The translations under genes were made by a program, and so were the position numbers. Shown piece by piece: positions 54,936-62,802 of a DNA stretch of 64,000 nt. Source of the DNA: Clostridium fermenticellae (GTDB lineage: Bacteria; Bacillota; Clostridia; Clostridiales; Clostridiaceae); the NCBI RefSeq assembly GCF_003600355.1, contig NZ_CP032416.1, positions 888,183-952,182 of the forward strand, given 5' to 3'. Positions within the stretch are counted from its first letter, which is position 1; each line of letters begins with the position of its first letter. The notes beneath the pieces are model-generated. The model made no database searches and was not told where the DNA came from. It was given only the letters and a program-made list of their open reading frames with translations.

Positions 54936-56828
54936 TCAAATTTTATAAAAAGTAAACATTTCATTGTTTTTACTGTTTATAATTGCAGGTATTTTAGTAT
55001 ACCCATGTTCTATCATCTTTTGAATTTCTTCCAAATTTTCAAAATATGGATTATTAACTTCAATAGCATATTTTCCAATTTCTAATTCTACTCCAAATAG
55101 TTCAAAACTTTCTTTTTCCGCTGATATTAGTGATAATTTACATTCCTTATTCCCCATTTGGATATATTTATAAATATCACACGATTCATTAAAATCTAGT
55201 GTAACTTTTAAATTGTTACAGGCAACTTTACGATTTTTTATAAACATAACAGCTCTTTCAATTTTATCATTATCTTCTTTAGTAATTTTATCAGGAAATT
55301 TAAAGTTCACTTTGTAATAATTTTGAATATCAAATAAATTGTTACAAAGATTGTTCAACCATTTTATATGTTTTTTAGATTCTTCTTTAATTTGTTGTGG
55401 AATACTCGGAATAGTAAATATTACATTGCTAGAACAGGTATTATATACCAATAGTTCTTCATCATCATTTATCCAATTATTTAGTATTGATAAGAGTTTT
55501 TTTCCTTCAATAATATTAGTTAGTTTACCATATTCAAAATTGAAGTTCATTTCTTCTTTTAAAAGATCTAAATCTAAACGTAATCTTAATGACGTATGAA
55601 TAAACTCAACAATAACCTTATTATTTAATTTATATAATTCGGCTCTTACATTTTCCAATATATTTCCACTCTTACTTGAAACTAAATTTGTATCAATTTT
55701 TTCGTTTGGTGTAGTTTTAATCTCAAGTTGAATTTTAGACCAATCATCAACCAAAGGTATATTTATTCCTTTTAGTTCTTGTTTTAAATTTAATAAACTA
55801 CCTTCTGGAAGAATAACAGTTCCAACTTTTTTACCAGATATAATCTTATAAAAATTTTCTTTTATTGATTTATCAAGATCAGTTCTTAATTTTAAACTTC
55901 CTGTAAAGAGCAAATTATCAGTAGCTTTTATTGAGGATATTTTTATAGAGTCATCTACTTTAAAATTTACACTAATACTTTTTTCTCGTAATATTTTTTG
56001 TGCAGTAGTTATGCCAATTGTTCCATTTTTACAATCTAGTAATATATTTTTATCAATTTCACTCTTAATGTTAGAAAATAATTCTTCAGCAGTCATGTCT
56101 ATATATTGTATATGTTTTTTAGTTAAATTTTTTTGCTTATATAGAGGTAATTTTGGAGATACAAAAAAGCTTTCACAATGAAAATCTCCTAACTTATCAA
56201 TTATTTGATTAAAGATTACTTCTATATTTTGATCTTCAAGAGAATATCCTACAAATAATATAGTATTTTGTGCAATGATAGCTCTTACAATATCCCATAA
56301 TGGTTCTAATTGTTTTGATTGAAAAAAATTATTATAATCAGACCTTGTTAACATTACTGACTGTGGAAATGAAAAATCTCCATGTATTTTGTATAACTTT
56401 ACTTTATTACGATTTTTTGCAAAAGGAATATTCTGATTATGAATTACTACCTCACAATTATTTCCATAAGCTTGTTCAAATAATCTATCATAATTAGTTG
56501 TAATTATAGTTCGAATTTGAGGTATTTTTGTAACCATTTCATGTATATGGATATCTTTATATTCCTTTACAACTTGTTCCATAACTATTTGAAATAATTC
56601 ATTCTTAGATCCATTTCTCATTTGCACAAATTCTTCAGCTACATCTTGTAATAAAGCTTTTTTGTTGTTCAAAATATCTTTTTCATCTTCTTCTGCATTA
56701 CCGATAATTTTTTCTGCTAATTTACCACCAGATGGAACACCTGCATAAATAGACATACCTGCTCCTGCCCAAAGAACAACTTCTTCATTTCTTATTTTCT
56801 TTATTAATCTTAATAATGATGCTTCCAT
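54936..56828 (-). CDS. SIR2-domain protein, candidate anti-phage NADase
   Basis: 630 residues. The N-terminal ~270 form a SIR2 (SIR2_2-type) domain: the NAD loop WAGAGMSIYAGVPSGG (residues 20-35), TTNYDRLFE with Asn112 and Asp114, the catalytic His149 in YKIHGDFSF, and FVGYSLEDQNIEVIF. All expected catalytic residues are present. The remaining ~350 residues match no domain I know and may sense infection. Related SIR2 proteins (ThsA, DSR1/2, SIR2-HerA) deplete NAD on phage attack. It is the only gene of the element on the minus strand besides the transposase, has its own GGAGGT ribosome site, and stands alone like a phage-borne moron. Defence role is inference. Confidence 0.85.
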   Translation of the reverse strand: MEASLLRLIKKIRNEEVVLWAGAGMSIYAGVPSGGKLAEKIIGNAEEDEKDILNNKKALLQDVAEEFVQMRNGSKNELFQIVMEQVVKEYKDIHIHEMVTKIPQIRTIITTNYDRLFEQAYGNNCEVVIHNQNIPFAKNRNKVKLYKIHGDFSFPQSVMLTRSDYNNFFQSKQLEPLWDIVRAIIAQNTILFVGYSLEDQNIEVIFNQIIDKLGDFHCESFFVSPKLPLYKQKNLTKKHIQYIDMTAEELFSNIKSEIDKNILLDCKNGTIGITTAQKILREKSISVNFKVDDSIKISSIKATDNLLFTGSLKLRTDLDKSIKENFYKIISGKKVGTVILPEGSLLNLKQELKGINIPLVDDWSKIQLEIKTTPNEKIDTNLVSSKSGNILENVRAELYKLNNKVIVEFIHTSLRLRLDLDLLKEEMNFNFEYGKLTNIIEGKKLLSILNNWINDDEELLVYNTCSSNVIFTIPSIPQQIKEESKKHIKWLNNLCNNLFDIQNYYKVNFKFPDKITKEDNDKIERAVMFIKNRKVACNNLKVTLDFNESCDIYKYIQMGNKECKLSLISAEKESFELFGVELEIGKYAIEVNNPYFENLEEIQKMIEHGYTKIPAIINSKNNEMFTFYKI

Positions 56829-57139
56829 TTATACCTCCAATATTGTTATACAATAATTAGTTTTAATATTACTAATGCCTTTTGTTTTTGTAAGAATCGC
56901 ATTCATAAATTCTAATCTACTAATCATTAATCAATTAATATTTTAACATAATATATTCATAATGTGTTAAATTGTACAAAAGTAGAAATTTCTTCTATTC
57001 AAAAATAACTTTTTTACAGTTTGAAAGGAAAAAACAATTGTTTACTTGAAGTATACTCTAAATAAATAAGCAAAATATATTTAAAAGTGTTTATATAGAA
57101 TTGCTTTAATAATTTATAAACATTTGTTTACTATAGCTA

Positions 57140-57168
57140 TTGACTTAAAACAAACAAATTGATATAAT
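57140..57168 (+). promoter_or_regulatory. Sigma-A promoter of the resolvase gene
   Basis: TTGACT and TATAAT are separated by exactly 17 bases, 34 bases before the ATG. This is the best vegetative promoter match in the element. The rest of the 373-bp gap (56829-57201) holds the divergent SIR2 promoter region and A+T-rich sequence that could carry resolvase binding sites, none clearly defined. Confidence 0.75.
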
Positions 57169-57201
57169 ATAGATAAGAAGTTAAGGAAAGGAAGCAATAA
57201 T

Positions 57202-57768
57202 ATGAATATAGCTTATGTAAGAGTAAGTACAGTTGAGCAGAATGAGGAAAGGCAGATTGAAGCATTAAAAAAACGTGATATTGATAAATGGTTTACTGAA
57301 AAGGTGAGTGCCAAAAATACAAATAGACCAGAGTTAAAATCAATGATAGATTTTGCACGTGAAGGCGATACAATATATATTCATAGTTTAGATAGATTGG
57401 CAAGAAGTACAAAGGACTTATTAAACATAGTAGAAGAACTCCAAGCAAAAGGAATACATTTAGTAAGCAATAAGGAGAATATAGATACATCTACAGCAAC
57501 AGGAAAATTAATGTTAACTATGATAGGAGCAATAGCAGAATTTGAACGTGCTAACTTATTAGAAAGACAAAGAGAAGGTATAGCAATAGCAAAGGCACAA
57601 GGAAAATTTAAAGGTAGAAAAAAAATAGAGTATCCAAGCAATTGGAAAGAAGTTTATACAAAGTGGAAGAATAGAGAGTTAAAAGGCAATGAAGCTATGG
57701 AACAGTTGGGACTTAAAAGAAATACATTTTATAAGTTAGTCAAAGAGTATGAGAAGGTAAGGAAATAA
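57202..57768 (+). CDS. Serine recombinase (resolvase/invertase family)
   Basis: 188 residues, the short Tn3-resolvase/Hin type. Seen: the nucleophile serine in AYVRVSTVEQNEERQ (Ser9), LDRLARSTKDLLN with the catalytic Arg pair, IGAIAEFERANLLERQREGI, and a C-terminal helix-turn-helix (LKGNEAMEQLGLKRNTFYKL). It would resolve dimers or invert DNA locally. AAAGGAAG precedes the ATG. It is divergent from the SIR2 gene and upstream of the membrane-protein cluster. No obvious invertible segment is visible. Confidence 0.92.
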   Translation: MNIAYVRVSTVEQNEERQIEALKKRDIDKWFTEKVSAKNTNRPELKSMIDFAREGDTIYIHSLDRLARSTKDLLNIVEELQAKGIHLVSNKENIDTSTATGKLMLTMIGAIAEFERANLLERQREGIAIAKAQGKFKGRKKIEYPSNWKEVYTKWKNRELKGNEAMEQLGLKRNTFYKLVKEYEKVRK

Positions 57769-57784
57769 TACCTTCTTTTTTTAT
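57751..57784 (+). terminator. Intrinsic terminator of the resolvase gene
   Basis: AGAAGGTA pairs with TACCTTCT, followed by TTTTTT. The 5' arm overlaps the last codons. The following 57769-58041 stretch is A+T-rich, with no gene seen. Confidence 0.85.
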
Positions 57785-58041
57785 ACCTATATAGTGGTAG
57801 GGGGTATTTTACAATTTTTTAGCGGTTGAATTTATCTAAAAGCGCTCTAGTACATTAACTCACACATTAAGTTAAAAATGGTAATGTATTTATGTTGTGG
57901 AATTTGATGCTTTTATTTGTATCTTTATAGATTAATGTTATATAATATGGAATTTTAGGAGGAGTTAGTTATAAATTGTAGAATACTGATAATATGAATA
58001 AATTATGAATGGACATAAATATATGAGGGGGATCATATTCT

Positions 58042-58827
58042 ATGAAAAATAAACTTACTAAATTTACCAATGCATTATTAGTGATACTTACTATAGCATT
58101 TATAATATTTGCTCCAATGTTTAATTATCTAAAAAATAATAGTTCAAATATTGCTTTGCTTAATAATAAGGTATTTATAATTACATTACTAGTATTAGGG
58201 TGTATTTTGGCACTAACTGGTTTAATGCTAATATTAACTGGATTATGTTATATTAGAAATTCTTTATCAACAAAACAAAATTTTAAATTTAAAAAGAAAC
58301 AAGTTATAGTAGGATCAATTATTATAGGTATAATTGCAATTATAGTTATTGGTAATTTTAGTCACAAAGAAAATTCTCAAGTTGGTAAAAATACTATATC
58401 TCAGGTAAGTACACAAAATGATAATAGTAGTACAAGTACTGATCAAAATAATGATAGTAGTACAAATACACAACAAGATAATAATGCTACTTCTGAAACT
58501 GATAACAATACAGCCACACAAACTGAAACTGTGCAACATCCTAATACTTCAGGTAAATTAACATCTGATGATGGAATGTTAGAATTGGAAAATGATTACT
58601 CTTCAGATGGGCATGTGTGTGGTACTATAAAAAATTTATCAAATGATTCTTATAGCTATGTTGAAGTAGATATAAATTTATATGATGCAAGTGGTAATCA
58701 GGTGGAGAGTACATTAGCGAATATTAATAATTTAGAAGGAGATAAAAATTGGAACTTTAAAGCACCAGTTATAAATCAAGATAGAGTTTCTAAATATAAA
58801 GTGGTTGGTATAAAAGAAAATAAGTAA
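58042..58827 (+). CDS. Membrane protein with C-terminal FxLYD domain
   Basis: 261 residues. Two or three N-terminal membrane helices (ALLVILTIAFIIFAPMF; VFIITLLVLGCILALTG; VIVGSIIIGIIAIIVIG) precede a Ser/Thr/Asn/Gln-rich linker of about 60 residues. A compact beta domain follows: DGHVCGTIKNLSNDSYSYVE, VDINLYDASGNQV, FKAPVINQDRVSKYKVVGI, typical of the FxLYD family, which is usually extracytoplasmic. AGGGGG lies before the ATG. It is first of five co-directional membrane genes. Function unknown. Confidence 0.75.
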   Translation: MKNKLTKFTNALLVILTIAFIIFAPMFNYLKNNSSNIALLNNKVFIITLLVLGCILALTGLMLILTGLCYIRNSLSTKQNFKFKKKQVIVGSIIIGIIAIIVIGNFSHKENSQVGKNTISQVSTQNDNSSTSTDQNNDSSTNTQQDNNATSETDNNTATQTETVQHPNTSGKLTSDDGMLELENDYSSDGHVCGTIKNLSNDSYSYVEVDINLYDASGNQVESTLANINNLEGDKNWNFKAPVINQDRVSKYKVVGIKENK

Positions 58828-58844
58828 GGTGGGAGATGTTTATT

Positions 58845-59273
58845 ATGATTTGTCCAAATTGTTCAAGTGAAATTGAAGATGATAGTTTATTTTGTAGTGT
58901 ATGTGGAAGTGATTTAAGAATAAAAGATAAACAGAAATTTATGATGGATGATGAATCACATATTAATAAAACAAGCAATGATAATAAGGTTAAAGAAATA
59001 TCATCAAATAATGCTCAAAATAATATATTTAAAATATTTATTGCTTTAGCAATTATAGGATGTGCATTATTTTTTATTTCAGCAGAACAAATAAGTAAAG
59101 CTGGAGACGATATGATAACGCTTCGATCTGAAGCTGGTACATCACTAGCGGAAGTATATTATCAAGATGTTGGGAGAGCTTTAAAAGGTTTTGCTATGTT
59201 TGCTAGAGGATTAGGCGTAAGTATTTTAGCTATAGTATTTTCAAGTACTTTTAAAAAACATAAAAATAATTAA
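58845..59273 (+). CDS. Zinc-ribbon membrane protein (1)
   Basis: About 142 residues. The N-terminal zinc ribbon has paired cysteines, CPNC...CSVC (MICPNCSSEIEDDSLFCSVC). A polar linker and two hydrophobic segments follow (IFKIFIALAIIGCALFFISA and ALKGFAMFARGLGVSILAIV). I start at ATG 58845 because GGGAG lies 9 bases before it; the ATG at 58836 abuts that site. The ribbon is cytoplasmic if the usual topology holds. It follows the FxLYD gene closely. Confidence 0.72.
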   Translation: MICPNCSSEIEDDSLFCSVCGSDLRIKDKQKFMMDDESHINKTSNDNKVKEISSNNAQNNIFKIFIALAIIGCALFFISAEQISKAGDDMITLRSEAGTSLAEVYYQDVGRALKGFAMFARGLGVSILAIVFSSTFKKHKNN

Positions 59274-59302
59274 TTAAAGTTCTGAGAGTGGGGTAAATTT
59301 AA

Positions 59303-60055
59303 ATGTTTTGTAATAAGTGTGGTTCAAAAATATCAGAGAACGATAACTTCTGTAAAAAATGTGGAAGTCCAATAAGTTATAATAATCAAATTAAAAATGA
59401 TATGATTAAGAAAAGATTGCCGATAAAACTAATTGTATTTATGATATTAGCATTAGTAGTAATTTCGACTGTGGCCGTTGAGGTATATTTCAAATTACAA
59501 TCACAATTAAGTGTTAAAAGTTCTAGCAATAAAGTTTTAAAAATATCAACACCTATTCCCACCAGTAATTTTGTTAAAGAAAAAAATGTTGTATTTAAGG
59601 GTAATCAAGATAATGTTACAGGATGGTGCAGCATTTCACATAGAAAAGATGGACTTTTACCAACGACAATTAATTTGCAACCTCAGCAAGTTGTAATAGA
59701 ATTGTTTGTATTAATTCAAAATAATGGTGATAAAAGTATAAATTTAGAACCACAAGATTTTTCTTTAGTTTTAAATAATGATAAGGAGCTATCAGCTTTT
59801 AAAGGTGAAAAGATGGATAATAATTTTGATTGGTTAAGTCCAGAGATAATTGAACTAAATGGGAAAGATATTTCTAAGCAACATTTACAACAAATAGATT
59901 TATCAAAACATAATTATTGTGTAGTAGAAGTGTCATTTCCAATGAATACTCGAGCTAGCGAAAAGGAAGCACTTAGCAACTGTAAAAAAGTTGAATACTA
60001 TTTTAAAAAATCTCCCCAAATAAATAGTTCTTTAGATATTGAAAAAGTTAAATAA
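59303..60055 (+). CDS. Zinc-ribbon membrane protein (2) with DUF4352-like beta domain
   Basis: 250 residues. The zinc ribbon is CNKC...CKKC at residues 3-22. There is one membrane helix near residues 45-65 (LIVFMILALVVISTVAVEVY). An extracytoplasmic beta domain with QQVVIELFVLIQNNGDKSIN and LEPQDFSLVLNNDKELSAF follows, a pattern typical of DUF4352/telobox-like Ig-fold lipoproteins. GAGTGGGG lies before the ATG. It is third in the five-gene cluster. Confidence 0.73.
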   Translation: MFCNKCGSKISENDNFCKKCGSPISYNNQIKNDMIKKRLPIKLIVFMILALVVISTVAVEVYFKLQSQLSVKSSSNKVLKISTPIPTSNFVKEKNVVFKGNQDNVTGWCSISHRKDGLLPTTINLQPQQVVIELFVLIQNNGDKSINLEPQDFSLVLNNDKELSAFKGEKMDNNFDWLSPEIIELNGKDISKQHLQQIDLSKHNYCVVEVSFPMNTRASEKEALSNCKKVEYYFKKSPQINSSLDIEKVK

Positions 60056-60115
60056 GTCAAATGGTTTTCTAAAATAATGTACCATAGTTTTGAATGACAA
60101 GGAAGTGATAAGAAA

Positions 60116-61123
60116 ATGCTTTGTCCTAATTGTGGAAAAGAAATATCAGATAAAAGTATATATTGCAATAAGTGTGGAGTAAAAATAAATAATGATGAAA
60201 TAACTTCAATTATGAATGAGGATATTGAAGACCCAACAATAATATCCAATTCTGAAAAAATAAAAATAAAAAAAGTAATTATAGGTTTGATTGTGCTAGT
60301 AGTTATATGTTGTGCAGGATTTGGTGGATATAAATATGTACAAGCCAAGGAATTTAATAATTTAGTTAAAACAGCTAATCAAAAATTAAATGCAGGAAAT
60401 TGTGATGAAGCAATACAATTATATAATAAAGCACTAACATATAGAAGTGATAGCAACGTTCAAAAAGAGCTTGCAGAAGCACAAAAATATAAACAATACC
60501 AAAGTATATATAATCAAGGTTTAAAGTTAATGAACAATAAGAAATATTCAGAAGCTATACAGAAGTTTAGTAGTATAGATCAAAGTGCAGTGCAAATATA
60601 TAATAATGCACAAAGTAAAATATCACAATGTAAAAAGAATGCTATAAATGATGATATTCAAAATACTGATAATGCAATTGAAAATGGAGATTATGATACT
60701 GCAAATAAATATATTGATGATATATTGAAGATAGATGCTAATAGTAGTGATGCTAAACGATTAAAAGCTAAAATTGTACAGGCACAAGGAAAATCTAAAG
60801 CAAAAGAAAATGTCAAAGAACAGCAACAAGCAATAAATAGTTCTATTATAATAAAATATTCAATAGATGAAAGAGGATATGTAATGGACACAAATTATCC
60901 CAATGGTTCAAGTATACAATTAAAAGTAGGACAAGAAATTAATTTAATAGGGAATGTTTCTTCAAAATCTTCACAGAGAGTTTTATTTGATGGTAGTATT
61001 ATGAAGTCATTATCGTCAACAGTTATAAAAACTACTACTGTAGGTGGTGGGGATATAAATATTATTCCTAATAGTTATGATTGGGATAAAGCTTATAAGT
61101 ATCACATTGTAGTAAGTAATTAA
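60116..61123 (+). CDS. Zinc-ribbon membrane protein (3) with TPR repeats and C-terminal beta domain
   Basis: 335 residues. The ribbon CPNC...CNKC (MLCPNCGKEISDKSIYCNKC) precedes one membrane helix (VIIGLIVLVVICCAGFGGY). Helical TPR-like repeats follow (GNCDEAIQLYNKALTYR, KKYSEAIQKFSSIDQS, GDYDTANKYIDDILKID), then a ~95-residue beta domain (YSIDERGYVMDTNYPNG ... YKYHIVVSN). The TPR part is clearly paralogous to the next gene. The ribosome site AGGAAGTGA precedes the ATG. Confidence 0.75.
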   Translation: MLCPNCGKEISDKSIYCNKCGVKINNDEITSIMNEDIEDPTIISNSEKIKIKKVIIGLIVLVVICCAGFGGYKYVQAKEFNNLVKTANQKLNAGNCDEAIQLYNKALTYRSDSNVQKELAEAQKYKQYQSIYNQGLKLMNNKKYSEAIQKFSSIDQSAVQIYNNAQSKISQCKKNAINDDIQNTDNAIENGDYDTANKYIDDILKIDANSSDAKRLKAKIVQAQGKSKAKENVKEQQQAINSSIIIKYSIDERGYVMDTNYPNGSSIQLKVGQEINLIGNVSSKSSQRVLFDGSIMKSLSSTVIKTTTVGGGDINIIPNSYDWDKAYKYHIVVSN

Positions 61124-61230
61124 TATTAGTGAGTTTTTTTTAAACAGTATCATTACATAGTAGTATTTATATTTACCTAACAAAAAAGTGTATTTCTAGA
61201 TGAATTTTTAAAATAGAATGGTGGGTTAAT

Positions 61231-62055
61231 ATGGGAAAAATTAAACTGTTTTTAAACAAACGTAAGTTTCCAATTCTTATATTAGTAATATTGGCACTAG
61301 TGATTATAGGATTTGGCGTATATGGATATAATAAAGTACAAGCATACAATAATTTAATAACTACAGCAAATAAGTATATGGATCGTGATGATTATGATAA
61401 AGCTTCAGCTTTATTTGAGCAATCATTAAAATATAAAGAAGATTCTTCAGTTGAGAAAAATATAAAATTGGCTGCAACATTAAAGAAGTTTAAAGAAATT
61501 TATGATGATGGAGTAAAATTAGCAAGTGATAAAAAATATTTGGGAGCCATAGAAAAATTTAAAACGATAGATAAGAGCGGTTTGAAGTGGTATTCTAATG
61601 CTCAAAAAGAAATTAAGGAGTGTAAGAAACAATATATAGCACAAAACATGCATCTGGCAAATGATGCATTAAAGAATAATAAGTACGATGATGCAAATAA
61701 ATATTTAGATGATATATTAAAGATTGATAGTAATAATGAAGATGCCAAAAATTTAAAGGATTCAATTGACGAAGCTATGAATCAAAAACAAGAAAATTTT
61801 AAATCAGAAGAAGAAGCTAAACAAGTGCCACAAAATAATGCAGAGAAAGCCAATGTGAAAAGTAATAGTAATCCGATTAATGATAAAACTAATGAATATG
61901 CTAGTAAAATGAGAGAAATAGATAATAAAATATATGAGATAGAATCTCAAAGGGAAGGTATGTATAGTGGCAGTGAAGAAAATAGACAAGCATTGCAACG
62001 ACAAATTGATTTACTTAAACAAAAAAATGATTTGATAGACCAAATGCAAAAGTAA
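61231..62055 (+). CDS. Membrane-anchored TPR protein, ribbon-less paralogue of the previous gene
   Basis: 274 residues. It starts with a basic segment and a membrane helix (FPILILVILALVIIGFGVYG) with no zinc ribbon. TPR-like repeats YDKASALFEQSLKYK, KKYLGAIEKFKTIDKS and YDDANKYLDDILKID align with the upstream protein. It then diverges into a Glu/Gln/Lys coiled coil (QREGMYSGSEENRQALQRQI). GGTGGG precedes the ATG. It is the last gene of the element and ends before a terminator. Confidence 0.73.
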   Translation: MGKIKLFLNKRKFPILILVILALVIIGFGVYGYNKVQAYNNLITTANKYMDRDDYDKASALFEQSLKYKEDSSVEKNIKLAATLKKFKEIYDDGVKLASDKKYLGAIEKFKTIDKSGLKWYSNAQKEIKECKKQYIAQNMHLANDALKNNKYDDANKYLDDILKIDSNNEDAKNLKDSIDEAMNQKQENFKSEEEAKQVPQNNAEKANVKSNSNPINDKTNEYASKMREIDNKIYEIESQREGMYSGSEENRQALQRQIDLLKQKNDLIDQMQK

Positions 62056-62117
62056 ATTAGATGAACTTCTTTTTTCCCTAGAAATTTTAAAATAAAAATG
62101 GATGAATATATAGTATA

Positions 62118-62150
62118 AGCCCTTGATGAAAATCAGGAGCTATTTTTTTT
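62118..62150 (+). terminator. Intrinsic terminator of the membrane-protein cluster
   Basis: AGCCCTTGAT and ATCAGGAGCT pair over 9 of 10 positions around a GAAA tetraloop, followed by ATTTTTTTT. It lies between the last cargo gene and attR. Confidence 0.85.
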
Positions 62151-62300
62151 GTGGAAAAAAGTTGATATATCATTGAATAATTACGATAAACATAGTAATA
62201 TTAAAGTATAAAGTTAATATTTTTATTATGATAAATGTAGTTATACAATGAGTGGATAAAAGTATAATAAACCTTGATATATCAATGCCTTACAGTTTTA

Positions 62301-62362
62301 ATGATGATGATGTTCAGGATGTTTACCACAATGCTGAATTTCCTGATGAATTTGAAGAATAA
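62301..62362 (+). repeat. Right attachment-site repeat (attR), 62 bp
   Basis: A perfect copy of the last 62 bases of yebC, here without the rest of the gene. It marks the right end of the integrated element and the point where the original chromosome resumes. Confidence 0.92.
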
Positions 62363-62445
62363 TTCATATCAATATTTTATTATATTTAGATAGTTAAAAA
62401 GTGTGATGATATACGTTTCTTACTGTTTTATGATGAAATTATAAT

Positions 62446-62536
62446 ACCTCTAAATGTATGTATAAAATTATTTACATTTAGAGGTGTCTTTATGTTATTA
62501 CAAGAAATATATCTTCAAATTTATAGAAATATGTGA
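62446..62536 (+). other. Hairpin plus short ORF, possible relic of another integrase start
   Basis: ACCTCTAAATGTA pairs perfectly with TACATTTAGAGGT. GAGG in the 3' arm is a ribosome site 7 bases before ATG 62492, which opens MLLQEIYLQIYRNM and then TGA. The arrangement copies the one before the integrase at 44505-44547 (hairpin, hidden ribosome site, MLL... start). It may be what remains of an earlier element in the same site. The rest of 62537-62640 shows no recognisable feature. Confidence 0.35.
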
Positions 62537-62639
62537 TGAATCAAAGTATTTATATAGGCCGTCGAAAATCAGTAAAGTTAAGGATAGAATGTTACAATAG
62601 TATTCTTACTAATATATACTTAATATTTTCCAACCACAT

Positions 62640-62802
62640 TTAGATGCTGAAGTGCTTTAGGTCATTTAAATTCAATAAGTTAGAGCACTTTCTTATTTAT
62701 TACATACAAAAAACAAAAACGGTTGGAAAAATTTTAGATAAAGTCTTTATTATCAATACTTTTAGGGTTATAATAAAAATAATGAATGGCTATTTTGCAC
62801 AG
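62640..62802 (+). promoter_or_regulatory. Probable CRISPR leader
   Basis: An A+T-rich, non-coding stretch lies directly before the first repeat, with T-runs and a TATAAT-like element (GGTTATAATAAAAAT near 62766). No cas gene is upstream of it in the window. If this is the leader, the array is transcribed to the right and the newest spacers are at 62.8 kb. Confidence 0.5.

Larger units (their letters stand above)
44334..62362 (+). mobile_element. Integrated prophage-like element in the 3' end of yebC (about 18 kb)
   Basis: The element is bounded by perfect 62-bp direct repeats (44334-44395 and 62301-62362), with a tyrosine integrase gene just inside the left repeat. Contents: integrase (in-frame stop), two small genes including a helix-turn-helix phage protein, an ISLre2-type IS, a 5'-truncated tail tape-measure gene, small phage-like genes, a SIR2-domain gene, a serine resolvase and a five-gene membrane cluster. 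No terminase, portal, capsid or lysis gene is recognisable, so it is a remnant, or a satellite-like element. Confidence 0.88.

Noticed and set aside
57061-57139. Resolvase res subsites between the SIR2 and resolvase genes
   Set aside because: Short inverted matches (GTGTTTATA and TATAACAT) are imperfect and expected by chance at this A+T content.
57202-57768. Invertible DNA switch controlled by the serine recombinase
   Set aside because: No inverted repeats flanking a promoter-sized segment near the gene were found.
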